The notes under the pieces are model-generated. The model was not told where the DNA came from. It searched no databases and worked only from the letters and a program-made list of their open reading frames with translations. Of a stretch of DNA of 64,000 bases, positions 43,319 to 51,299 are shown one piece after another. Made by a program: the position numbers and the translations under genes. The stretch spans positions 205,812 to 269,811 of the forward strand of contig NZ_JAPYZZ010000004.1 of NCBI RefSeq assembly GCF_027460065.1, given 5' to 3'. How positions within the stretch are numbered: position 1 is the first letter of the stretch; every line of letters begins with the position of its first letter. The stretch is from Martinezella rhizogenes. Lineage in GTDB: Bacteria; Pseudomonadota; Alphaproteobacteria; Rhizobiales; Rhizobiaceae.

Positions 43319-44816
43319 GAGCGCCCTCCGGAATGCATTGCGGCGGCAGGCGCCAGAGCCCGATTTCCCGGCCCTCCAAAAAGCCCGGCCCGGCAGTCCA
43401 ATGCGCAACCGGCGCCTCACCGGCAAGGCATGCCGGCAAACCATCCGCGCTCGCCAGAAACAGCGGATTTTTCGCTTCGCCTGATTTCAGCGGATAAAGA
43501 AGCGCATAGTGGCTGGACGGAACACCGGTTTCGGGCAATGCCCGCGTCAGTACCTGTTTCTCATCCCGCAACTGGTAAAAAAGCTCTGCCAATATCGAAC
43601 GATCATTAGCGACGATGGCATCCGCCCCCGCCTCACGCGCCCGCGACAGGCCGGTCGATACCAGTTCGGAACGCCCGAGATAACGCGCCATCGCCAGTTC
43701 ACCCTTCGGCAGGCGCAACTCCGTTCCGGCAATCGTCATCAGCGGCAATGCGATGGCGACGATACCGCCGAGCACCAATGTGGACACGGTGAGCCAGCGC
43801 CGCGACGCCAGCACCGGCACCGCCAGAAGCACGCCGGCCGCATAAGCCCCCACCGCCCAGTTGGCGAGGGAGCGCGACATCAGGCCCTGTGCCGTAATCA
43901 AAAGCACGATCGGCACCGAAAGCGCCACCAGCGCACGGGCTTCGGCCGTCTTTGCGCGGATTGTCGCGACAATCATGCCGACAAAAACGAAGGGGCCGAC
44001 CACGCCCGCCTGCGAGAAGAAGAATTCCAGAGCAGAACCGATCTTCAGCTGGACCCCATGCCAGTTCGCGTTGTCAGCCGTATGGCGCGCGGTCATGAAA
44101 TCATGCGCAGCGTTCCACCACAGATTGGGGGCGATGACGGCAAGGCAGATCAGCGCGGCAATCGCCGCGTCACGCAACCGGATGCGCCATGCTTCGCAAA
44201 GCCAGCCGGCGGCAATGAAGCACGGCAGAAAATAGATCATCGCATATTTCGACATCAGGCCGAGGCCGAAACAGAGGCCGAGAGCGATGCTCCAGCCCAG
44301 CGCGCCAGTGTTTTCGGTCCGCGCCTGCGCAAGCTTTCTGACCGAAATCATCGACAGCACGATGAACAGCATCATCGGCGTATCGGTCGAGATCAGCAGG
44401 CTGCCCAGTGTCACGGCGGGCAGCGTCAGATAGACAAGGGCGGCCAGCGAGGCCAGTCTGACATCATAGATCATCCGGCCCAGCACAAGAATGGCCGCCG
44501 CCGCAACGCCATGCACGACAGGTGCGGCCAGCCGCACCTGGAACGTGCCCTCGCCGCCGCCCAGAATTGTTGCCGCGCGAATGAGCCAGCCGATCAGCGG
44601 CGGCTTGGAATAGGCGCCGAGCGCCATCTCCCGGCCCCATAGCCAATATTGCGCCTCATCGACGAAGAGATCGGTGCGGTTAAAGGCCAGCCCAACAACC
44701 CGCAGCGCTGTCACGACAACGATCGCCGCAACCGCAAATGTCAGCCAGCCGCGCTGTTCGCTCGCCTGCGCATGAGGCAGGGCCACACCGTCATGCATGC
44801 TGGCGGCGTTCTGCAT
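43308..44816 (-). CDS. GT39-type membrane glycosyltransferase (ArnT/RgtD-like)
   Basis: A 502-residue polytopic protein of the PMT_2 superfamily, which uses polyprenyl-phosphate sugars in the periplasm. The N-terminal loop motif LFVDEAQYWLWGREMALGAYSKPPLIGW is clear by the DEAQYW acidic pair and YSKPPL; 11-12 helices follow and a soluble C-terminal domain of ~130 residues. ArnT and the Rgt transferases of Rhizobium are the closest models. The start may be ATG 44816 or 44798; both overlap the LAB_N gene end. The donor probably comes from the GT2 enzyme in the same cluster. Confidence 0.87.
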   Translation of the reverse strand: MQNAASMHDGVALPHAQASEQRGWLTFAVAAIVVVTALRVVGLAFNRTDLFVDEAQYWLWGREMALGAYSKPPLIGWLIRAATILGGGEGTFQVRLAAPVVHGVAAAAILVLGRMIYDVRLASLAALVYLTLPAVTLGSLLISTDTPMMLFIVLSMISVRKLAQARTENTGALGWSIALGLCFGLGLMSKYAMIYFLPCFIAAGWLCEAWRIRLRDAAIAALICLAVIAPNLWWNAAHDFMTARHTADNANWHGVQLKIGSALEFFFSQAGVVGPFVFVGMIVATIRAKTAEARALVALSVPIVLLITAQGLMSRSLANWAVGAYAAGVLLAVPVLASRRWLTVSTLVLGGIVAIALPLMTIAGTELRLPKGELAMARYLGRSELVSTGLSRAREAGADAIVANDRSILAELFYQLRDEKQVLTRALPETGVPSSHYALLYPLKSGEAKNPLFLASADGLPACLAGEAPVAHWTAGPGFLEGREIGLWRLPPQCIPEGAHGQ

Positions 44817-45102
44817 GGATCAACCAGAGATTTCGGGCATAGATGAAAAGGCCGGACGCCTGCCCGATCACGAAGACCGGGTCGCGCCGCCACAGTGCAT
44901 AGGAAAGCAGCACCACACCGCCGAGAATGGAAAAATACCAGAAGGCGACCGGCATGACCGATCGGCTGGCCCTTTCAGAGGAAATCCATTGAACCAGAAA
45001 ACGCATGGTGAACAGCATCTGGCCCATGAAGCCGGTCAAGACCCATACGAATTCCTTCCAGCTGTTCACATGCAGCATGGACCATAAAGCCGGTGCATTC
45101 AC
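44791..45102 (-). CDS. LAB_N-domain small membrane protein
   Basis: A 103-residue protein matching the lipid-A-disaccharide-synthase N-terminal (LAB_N) family with three membrane helices: GQMLFTMRFLVQWISSERAS, VMPVAFWYFSILGGVVLLSY and DPVFVIGQASGLFIYARNLW. LAB_N is often a free-standing protein beside polyprenyl-sugar synthases; a flippase or scaffold role is inferred, not shown. Its ATG overlaps the GT2 stop (ATGA) and its 3' end overlaps GT39, so the cluster is tightly coupled. Confidence 0.88.
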   Translation of the reverse strand: MNAPALWSMLHVNSWKEFVWVLTGFMGQMLFTMRFLVQWISSERASRSVMPVAFWYFSILGGVVLLSYALWRRDPVFVIGQASGLFIYARNLWLIHAERRQHA

Positions 45103-45938
45103 GGCAATGTCTCCGTTTTGAAAGTTTCAGCCCAGTTCGACCGCTTGCGCCGGCGCAGCAGCCAGGCGACGCCGATCAGATCGTGGATGCCGACAAGCGC
45201 GCGGCCGATATTGGTGTAATGGGAATTTCCGTGCTGCCGCGCCCGATGCGTGACGTCGACATGGGTCACCTGCCAGCCGTCGCGATTAAAAAGCGCCGGG
45301 AAATAGCGGTGGTGGTGATCGAAATAAGGCAAGGCGAGATAGGCGTCGCGACGGAAAGCCTTGAGCCCGCAGCCGGTATCGCGCGTGCCGTCCTTCAGGA
45401 TGCGCGCCCGCAACCCGTTGGCAAAGCGCGATGAAAGCCGTTTTCCAAGCGTATCGCGCCGACCGACGCGCTGGCCGGCGACGAGGCCGAGACGGCCTGA
45501 TGCAGTGGCCGCGAGAAGCGGTGCCAGAAGCGCGGGCAGATTGTCCGGCGGATTCTGGCCGTCACCATCAAGCATGCAGATAACAGGTGCCCGCGCGGCC
45601 TGCACGCCGCTATGGATCGCCGCCGATTGCCCGCCCTGACGGTCGTGCCGGACAAGCCGTAGCATCGGGTAACGGTCACCGAGCGAAAGCACAGCATTCA
45701 CCGTCCGGTCGGAGGAGGCATCGTCCACCACAACGATTTCGAACTGGCCCACCGGCTGGCAGGCAGCCACGATCTCGGCCACGAGCGTTTCAACGCTCGC
45801 TTCCTCATTATGCATCGGCACGATAACCGCGAAATCCGGGATCGATCGCAAAGGGGCTCCGTCATATCCATCTGCGCAGGTTCCGCAGACATCATCGATA
45901 GTGCCGAGAGAAGGAGCGCGAAAAGCTTGCATGAACAT
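45099..45938 (-). CDS. GT2-family polyprenyl-phosphate sugar synthase-like
   Basis: A 279-residue GT-A fold enzyme. VIVPMHNEEASVETLVAEI, the VVVDDASSD nucleotide-binding loop, and the DxD-type CMLDGDGQNPP are of the DPM1/ArnC/RgtE type, which join a nucleotide sugar to polyprenyl phosphate on the cytoplasmic face. No C-terminal membrane helices like those of ArnC are present; the tail is basic (RRRKRSN). First gene of the four-gene cluster. The sugar cannot be read; galacturonic acid or an aminosugar are possibilities by analogy to Rgt and Arn pathways. ATG 45938, or 45932 two codons on. Confidence 0.87.
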   Translation of the reverse strand: MFMQAFRAPSLGTIDDVCGTCADGYDGAPLRSIPDFAVIVPMHNEEASVETLVAEIVAACQPVGQFEIVVVDDASSDRTVNAVLSLGDRYPMLRLVRHDRQGGQSAAIHSGVQAARAPVICMLDGDGQNPPDNLPALLAPLLAATASGRLGLVAGQRVGRRDTLGKRLSSRFANGLRARILKDGTRDTGCGLKAFRRDAYLALPYFDHHHRYFPALFNRDGWQVTHVDVTHRARQHGNSHYTNIGRALVGIHDLIGVAWLLRRRKRSNWAETFKTETLP

Positions 45939-46135
45939 GAACAGCCGTTGATCTTCGCTGCATATGCGCCTGTTCTATTGCAGTTTTATAACGGCACGTG
46001 TCGGTGGAGTGTCGGTGGCGGTCAAAGTTTTTTTCACGGAATGCGGGAAATAATCGTACAATTTGCAGCCCTTTAACGCGACCGTAAGCAATTTTTGCCA
46101 CCGTGCGGCCACGTTTTTTGGGGGGAGGAAACAGG

Positions 46136-48400
46136 ATGCCGGGTGCAAATCCGACTGCTGTCAAAGCTAAATCATTGTCAATCAAGGCCAAATTCGCGGC
46201 GCTCGTCACGGGCGCGACGCTGGTTTCCTGCCTGTCCGTGGGGCTGTTATCCTACGAGATGGGCAAGTCTGGCCTTATCGACGCCAGCGAAATCAGGCTC
46301 GAAACGGTTGCAAGCAACCAGACCAAGCAGCTTGACGCCTATACTTTGCGTGTCGAACAAAGCATCACGGAACTGTCGCAGAATGCCGCGATCGCCCAGT
46401 CGCTGGACGCGATGACCGCCGTTGTGCCGACGGAAAAAGACGCCATCATCCAGGCTTTCCGCCGCGAAGGTGTTTCTGAAGAGGAGCGTGCCTCCTTTAA
46501 CGGCGAAGGGTTGCGACTGCTTTATGCCATTCGCCACGCGACCATCAACGCCGCCATCGCCAGCGTCTGGCGCAATACCCGCGTCAGCGACATTTACGTG
46601 ATCGACAAGAACGGCCTCATTATCTATTCCGTGACCAAGGCAAAGAACTTCCTGACCAATGTCACGGAACCGCAGAACGCCGCGATCAACGACCTCTTCC
46701 AGCGCATCGAAGCCGGCAAGGACGGTGTCATCAGCACAACCGGCTTCACCGGCGGCGACAATGACTCGGCCATGATCGGAATGCCGCTCGCGGTCTCCAA
46801 CTGGGGCCAGATTCAGCGCAAGGGCGCCGTCATCATGCGCATTGCCGCCGACCGCATCGGCGCAGTCGTCACACCCGAAGAAACCGGCAAGACCATCGAT
46901 GACGCCATTCTTCTGAGCGCGGAGGGCAAACGCCGCGCCGGCGTGCTCTCGGGCGGTGCGGATGCCGCCATTTCCGAAAATCTCGCCGCCCTTTCGGGCA
47001 CAAGTGATGCCGGAATGGTGATGGCGCAGACGCCTGCTGGCAACATCTTCTATGCCTATCGCCCGGTCACCGTGTTTGGCCAGAAGCATCTTCTGGCCAT
47101 CGGCCAGCAGGAGAGCAAGGTGCTGGCCGCCGCCAACGATCTTGCCTTCTGGGCAGCCGTTGCGACCCTTGCCGTGCTTGCGATCATGACGCTGATCGGC
47201 ATCTTTGTATCCGCGAGCCTCACCAAGCCATTAACCGGCCTTGCCGGATTGATGGAGCGCCTCAACGGCGGTGAGAACAATATCGAGATCAAGGCGGTTT
47301 CCCGCGGCGATGAGATCGGCACCATGGCGCGCGCGCTGGAATCCTTCCGTCAGGGCATTCTGGACAAGCAGCGCATGGAAACCGAAGCCCATCGCAAGGG
47401 CGAGGAACTGGATGAGGAACGCGCCCAGCGCGAAATGGAAAAGGCCAGAAGCGCCAAGGAACTGGAAGAGGCCGTTGATGCACTCGCGACCGGCCTTGCC
47501 AATCTGGCCGCCGGCAGGCTCGATCGTCGCATCGAAAAAGCCTTCGTGCCGTCGCTCGATCATCTGCGCATCGACTTCAACAACTCCATGGCCGGGCTGG
47601 AAGCGACGATCTCCAATATCGGCGAAAGCGCCAACGCCATCCGCTCCGGCTCCGGCGAACTGAAGAGCGCATCGGAGGACCTGTCGCGGCGCACCGAACG
47701 TCAGGCAGCAGCCCTCGAGGAGGCCGCCGCGGCACTCGGAGAGATGACACAGGCGGTCGATCTCTCGCTGTCGCGTTGCAATGTCGCCGTCGAGGCGACG
47801 GCGGGCACGATGCAGGACGCCCACAAGTCCACGGCTGTCGTGAAAGAAGCGATCGTCGCGATGGAACGCATCGAAACCTCGTCGGCCAAGATCCGCCAGA
47901 TCATCGACGTCATCGACCAGATCGCCTTCCAGACGAACCTGCTGGCCCTGAATGCCGGCGTGGAAGCAGCCCGAGCCGGCGAAGCCGGAAAGGGCTTTGC
48001 CGTTGTGGCGCAGGAAGTCCGCGAACTGGCCCAGAAATCGGCTGCCGCCGCGCGCGACATCACAACGCTCATCGCCACCTCGGCAGGCGATGTGGAAAGC
48101 GGCGTGGCGCTGGTGCTGAAAACAGGCGAAAGCCTGGAGCAGATCCAGAAGCGCATCCAGTCGGTCAACGACCAGATCGGCGAGATTGCCACCGCATCGC
48201 GCGAACAATCCGGCCGCCTCAGCGAAATCAATGCCTCGGTCAACGAACTTGACCATGTCACGCAACAGAATGCGGCGATGGTGGAGGAAACCACGGCGTC
48301 GGCCTTCTCGCTGGCAAGCGAGGCGGATGGCCTGACCGAACAGGTGGGGCAATTCTCAGTGGGCGAGACCCGGCACGCGGACCAACGCTACGCAGCGTAA
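46136..48400 (+). CDS. Methyl-accepting chemotaxis protein
   Basis: A 754-residue chemoreceptor. A membrane segment at about 22-42, a large periplasmic sensor region (to about residue 330, dCache-like with DIYVIDKNGLIIYSVTKAKN), a second helix (~342-364), HAMP, a coiled-coil linker rich in Glu/Arg, and the signalling domain with tip IAFQTNLLALNAGVEAARAG near 600. ATG 46136 is preceded by GGGGGAGGAAACAGG; the longer reading from a GTG at 46103 is unlikely. No NWETF-type tail. Divergent from the GT2 cluster. Confidence 0.93.
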   Translation: MPGANPTAVKAKSLSIKAKFAALVTGATLVSCLSVGLLSYEMGKSGLIDASEIRLETVASNQTKQLDAYTLRVEQSITELSQNAAIAQSLDAMTAVVPTEKDAIIQAFRREGVSEEERASFNGEGLRLLYAIRHATINAAIASVWRNTRVSDIYVIDKNGLIIYSVTKAKNFLTNVTEPQNAAINDLFQRIEAGKDGVISTTGFTGGDNDSAMIGMPLAVSNWGQIQRKGAVIMRIAADRIGAVVTPEETGKTIDDAILLSAEGKRRAGVLSGGADAAISENLAALSGTSDAGMVMAQTPAGNIFYAYRPVTVFGQKHLLAIGQQESKVLAAANDLAFWAAVATLAVLAIMTLIGIFVSASLTKPLTGLAGLMERLNGGENNIEIKAVSRGDEIGTMARALESFRQGILDKQRMETEAHRKGEELDEERAQREMEKARSAKELEEAVDALATGLANLAAGRLDRRIEKAFVPSLDHLRIDFNNSMAGLEATISNIGESANAIRSGSGELKSASEDLSRRTERQAAALEEAAAALGEMTQAVDLSLSRCNVAVEATAGTMQDAHKSTAVVKEAIVAMERIETSSAKIRQIIDVIDQIAFQTNLLALNAGVEAARAGEAGKGFAVVAQEVRELAQKSAAAARDITTLIATSAGDVESGVALVLKTGESLEQIQKRIQSVNDQIGEIATASREQSGRLSEINASVNELDHVTQQNAAMVEETTASAFSLASEADGLTEQVGQFSVGETRHADQRYAA

Positions 48401-48412
48401 GCAACAACAAAA

Positions 48413-48450
48413 AAGGCCGGAAGCAAAACCTCCGGCCTTTTATTTTTCTT
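48413..48450 (+). terminator. Chemoreceptor gene terminator
   Basis: AAGGCCGGA (48413-48421) pairs with TCCGGCCTT (48431-48439), followed by TTATTTTTCTT. Confidence 0.92.
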
Positions 48451-48467
48451 AAAACTCCGATCCGGGC

Positions 48468-48491
48468 TCCCAGGGGCCGAAGCCCCTGGGA
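48468..48491 (-). terminator. Hairpin after the aldehyde dehydrogenase gene
   Basis: TCCCAGGGGC (48468-48477), loop CGAA, GCCCCTGGGA (48482-48491). It follows the minus-strand aldehyde dehydrogenase stop by about 52 nt, with AGTTTTAAG farther on; probably its transcription end. Confidence 0.6.
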
Positions 48492-48543
48492 ACACGCCGG
48501 CGACCAGGCACCGTTTGCCCCTCGCCGGCTTCCGGGGAGGACC

Positions 48544-50061
48544 TCAGAAGAAACCGACCTTGTTCGGGCTGTAGGAAACCAGCAGGTTCTTGGTCTGCTG
48601 GTAATGATCGAGCATCATCTTGTGGGTCTCGCGACCGATGCCCGACTGCTTGTAACCACCAAAGGCAGCACCCGCCGGATAGACGTGATAGCAATTGGTC
48701 CACACGCGGCCCGCCTCGATACCGCGGCCGGCCCGATAAGCGATATTGGTGTCGCGGCTCCAGACGCCCGCACCCAGACCGTAAACCGTGTCATTGGCGA
48801 TTTCGAGCGCCTCTTCCACGGTCTTGAAGGTGGTGACGGAAACGACAGGACCGAAGATTTCCTCCTGGAAAATCCGCATCTTGTTGTTGCCTTCAAAGAC
48901 GGTCGGCTGGATGTAATAACCGTCCTTCAGGTCGCCCGTCAGCGTCTTGCGGTCGCCGCCGGTCAGAACCTTGGCGCCTTCCTTCTTGCCGATCTCCAGA
49001 TAGCTCATGATCTTGTCGAACTGTTCCTGCGAGGCCTGCGCGCCCAGCATGGTCGACGGGTTGAGCGGGTCGTCCTGGCTGATCGCCTGAACGCGCTTGA
49101 TCGCCTTTTCCATGAAGCGGTCATAGATCGATTCATGCACCAGAGCACGCGAGGGGCAGGTGCAGACCTCGCCCTGGTTCAGTGCAAAGAAGGCAAAACC
49201 TTCTAGCGCCTTGTCGAGGAAGGCATCGTCCTCGTTCATCACATCGGCAAAGAAGATGTTCGGCGACTTGCCGCCCAGTTCCAGCGTGATGTTGGTGACG
49301 TTGTCGGCCGCATAACGCATGATTTCCTTGCCGACCGAGGTGGAACCGGTGAAGGCGATCTTGGCGATGCGGTTGCTCTGCGCCAGCGGCTTGCCGGCTT
49401 CAAGGCCCGTGCCGTTGACGATGTTGAGGACGCCCGGCGGCAGAAGATCTTCGATCAGTTCCATCACGATGAGAATGGAGGCCGGCGTCTGTTCCGCAGG
49501 CTTCAGCACCACGCAGTTGCCGGCGGCAAGCGCAGGCGCCAGCTTCCACGCAGCCATCAGGATCGGGAAGTTCCACGGAATGATCTGGCCGACGACACCG
49601 AGCGGTTCATGGAAATGATAGGCGACCGTGTCGTTGTCGATTTCGCCGATCGTGCCTTCCTGGGCGCGGATGCAGCCTGCGAAATAACGGAAATGATCGA
49701 TCGTCAGCGGAATATCCGCATTGGTGGTTTCGCGCAGCGGCTTGCCATTGTCCCAGGTTTCAGCCCGGGCGATGAGGTCGAGATTGTCTTCGATCCGCTG
49801 AGCGATCCTGAGCAGGATGTTGGAGCGTTCCGTGATGCTCGTCTTGCCCCATTTTTCGCGGGCCTTGTGGGCAGCGTCGAGCGCGAACTCGATGTCGGCA
49901 GCATCCGAACGCGGTACTTCGCAAATCTTGTGCCCGGTTACCGGTGAGAGATTGTCCATGTAGCGGCCGGATTTCGGCTCCACCCATTTCCCGCCGATGT
50001 AATTGCCGTATTTCAGCTTGAAGGGCGCTTCGCCCGCTTTCTGCTGAACCTGAATGTTCAT
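48544..50061 (-). CDS. aldB: NAD-dependent aldehyde dehydrogenase (AldB/ExaC type)
   Basis: A 505-residue enzyme oxidising aldehydes, probably acetaldehyde, to acids. The catalytic Cys is in [13 protein letters not shown] near residue 302 and the general base Glu in [11 protein letters not shown] near 268; [20 protein letters not shown] and [11 protein letters not shown] bind NAD. Family ALDH groups with AldB/ExaC-type enzymes coupled to ethanol or chloroethanol breakdown. ATG 50061 follows GGGAGGATGAAATC. A GAF-Fis regulator gene is just upstream on the same strand with a palindrome between. Confidence 0.92.
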   Translation of the reverse strand: MNIQVQQKAGEAPFKLKYGNYIGGKWVEPKSGRYMDNLSPVTGHKICEVPRSDAADIEFALDAAHKAREKWGKTSITERSNILLRIAQRIEDNLDLIARAETWDNGKPLRETTNADIPLTIDHFRYFAGCIRAQEGTIGEIDNDTVAYHFHEPLGVVGQIIPWNFPILMAAWKLAPALAAGNCVVLKPAEQTPASILIVMELIEDLLPPGVLNIVNGTGLEAGKPLAQSNRIAKIAFTGSTSVGKEIMRYAADNVTNITLELGGKSPNIFFADVMNEDDAFLDKALEGFAFFALNQGEVCTCPSRALVHESIYDRFMEKAIKRVQAISQDDPLNPSTMLGAQASQEQFDKIMSYLEIGKKEGAKVLTGGDRKTLTGDLKDGYYIQPTVFEGNNKMRIFQEEIFGPVVSVTTFKTVEEALEIANDTVYGLGAGVWSRDTNIAYRAGRGIEAGRVWTNCYHVYPAGAAFGGYKQSGIGRETHKMMLDHYQQTKNLLVSYSPNKVGFF

Positions 50062-50167
50062 GATTTCATCCTCCCTGATGAAAACGATCCTGAGCGGACC
50101 GCATGGGAGGAAGGTGGGCCTAGATGGCGCGGTTCGGTAGAGGGGCGGCGCGGTTCCGCAGCGCACA

Positions 50168-50187
50168 TTGTCTCACATCTGCGACAA
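50168..50187. promoter_or_regulatory. Palindromic operator before the aldehyde dehydrogenase
   Basis: TTGTCTCA (50168-50175), four bases, TGCGACAA (50180-50187): arms matching at seven of eight positions, 107-126 bp upstream of the ATG. The TGTCxCA...TGxGACA form is like enhancer sites bound by Fis-type helices of AcoR-family regulators, and such a regulator is encoded next door. Confidence 0.55.
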
Positions 50188-50194
50188 AGCCGCC

Positions 50195-50221
50195 GCGATC
50201 CGGCGTAATCGGCCGGATCGC
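50195..50221 (-). terminator. Hairpin after the AcoR-like gene
   Basis: GCGATCCGG (50195-50203), nine bases, CCGGATCGC (50213-50221), perfect nine-bp arms 14 nt after the regulator stop. No T tract follows on the minus strand, so termination is unproven. Confidence 0.5.
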
Positions 50222-50234
50222 ACGCTTACGAACC

Positions 50235-51194
50235 TTAGTGCACGTCGAATTTCTTCATTTTGCGATGAAGCGTGGCGCGGCTGATGCCAAGCAGTGAAGC
50301 GGCCTGCGTGACATTGCCGTTGGTGCGCGACAGGACACGGCGAAGCGCTGAACGTTCCGCTTCCGCAAGGTCGGAGCCGCCGTCGTGGCGCTGTTCCTGA
50401 AGAATATCCGCCGCCGGCAGTCCCTGTGCGATCCTGGCATCATCGAGCTTCAACGCAAGGCGGGCGGCCCGCGTCGCGCCCAGCACGAGATCGTCCTGAT
50501 CCACAGCCAGCAGGGAAAGCGCCGCACCGAACCCGGTCGGCACGACGACGATGCGCGCGCCGGGAAAGGCGCGGCGGAAAAGATTGCCTTCGATACGCTG
50601 CGCCGCATCCTTCACCGCCTGGGTGACGAAGGAAAAGGTCATCTCGTTGATATCGTCGCGGCAGGTGGAAATATCGAGTGCGCCCGTCACCCGGCCGGTA
50701 TGGTCGCGGATGGGCGCCGTGGTGCAGCAGAGTTCAGTGTTCGACGTGAAGAAGTGCTGGTCGCGATAGACCACCACCGAGCGCTCATCCACCAGCGCCG
50801 TGCCGATGCCGTTGGTGCCCACGCTCTCTTCGCTCCAGACGGCCCCGTTCCAGAGGCCGAGCGCCCGGAAATCGCGGTCATCACCGGAAGCACCACGTCG
50901 CTCCAGCGCAACGCCCTGCGCGTCGGTCAGAAGCAGGCAGCAGCCGGATTTGCCAACGCTGTGAAAAATGCGGTCCAGCTCATCCGTGCTCTCGGCGATC
51001 AGACCGGCGGCACTTTCGCGGGCGCGGCGAAACTCGGCCTCGCTGAGAAAGATCGGCTTGCGGTTTTCCTCCGGCGCAAGACGGTGTTTGACCATGCAGC
51101 GCCGCCATGAGGCGATAATCGGAGAACTTGCGGCCGCGGAACGATGGCGCGCTGTTTCATACACGCGTTCCGCATGGGCGATGTCTGTCGGCAT
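50235..51194 (-). CDS. AcoR-like GAF and Fis-HTH regulator without AAA+ domain
   Basis: A 319-residue transcriptional regulator. After an N-terminal segment (SSPIIASWRRCMVKHRLAPEE, the AcoR-family opening) comes a GAF-type sensor (LDRIFHSVGKSGCCLLLTDAQG, SVGTNGIGTALVDERSVVVYRDQHF) and a C-terminal Fis helix-turn-helix (LRRVLSRTNGNVTQAASLLGISRATLHRKM by its NxxxAAxxLGISRxTL pattern). The sigma-54 AAA+ module (GAFTGA, Walker A) that sits between them in AcoR is missing. It therefore probably regulates a sigma-70 promoter, that of the aldehyde dehydrogenase gene. ATG 51194 has GGGAGGAGCGT before it. Confidence 0.87.
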   Translation of the reverse strand: MPTDIAHAERVYETARHRSAAASSPIIASWRRCMVKHRLAPEENRKPIFLSEAEFRRARESAAGLIAESTDELDRIFHSVGKSGCCLLLTDAQGVALERRGASGDDRDFRALGLWNGAVWSEESVGTNGIGTALVDERSVVVYRDQHFFTSNTELCCTTAPIRDHTGRVTGALDISTCRDDINEMTFSFVTQAVKDAAQRIEGNLFRRAFPGARIVVVPTGFGAALSLLAVDQDDLVLGATRAARLALKLDDARIAQGLPAADILQEQRHDGGSDLAEAERSALRRVLSRTNGNVTQAASLLGISRATLHRKMKKFDVH

Positions 51195-51299
51195 ACGCTC
51201 CTCCCAAAGCTTTTGTGCGATGGTGCGCTGGAAGCGTTCGTGTTTCAACAAAAAATTTCGCGACTGCTCCTGCCCCAAGCAACCGTGAGCTGCGCCGGA

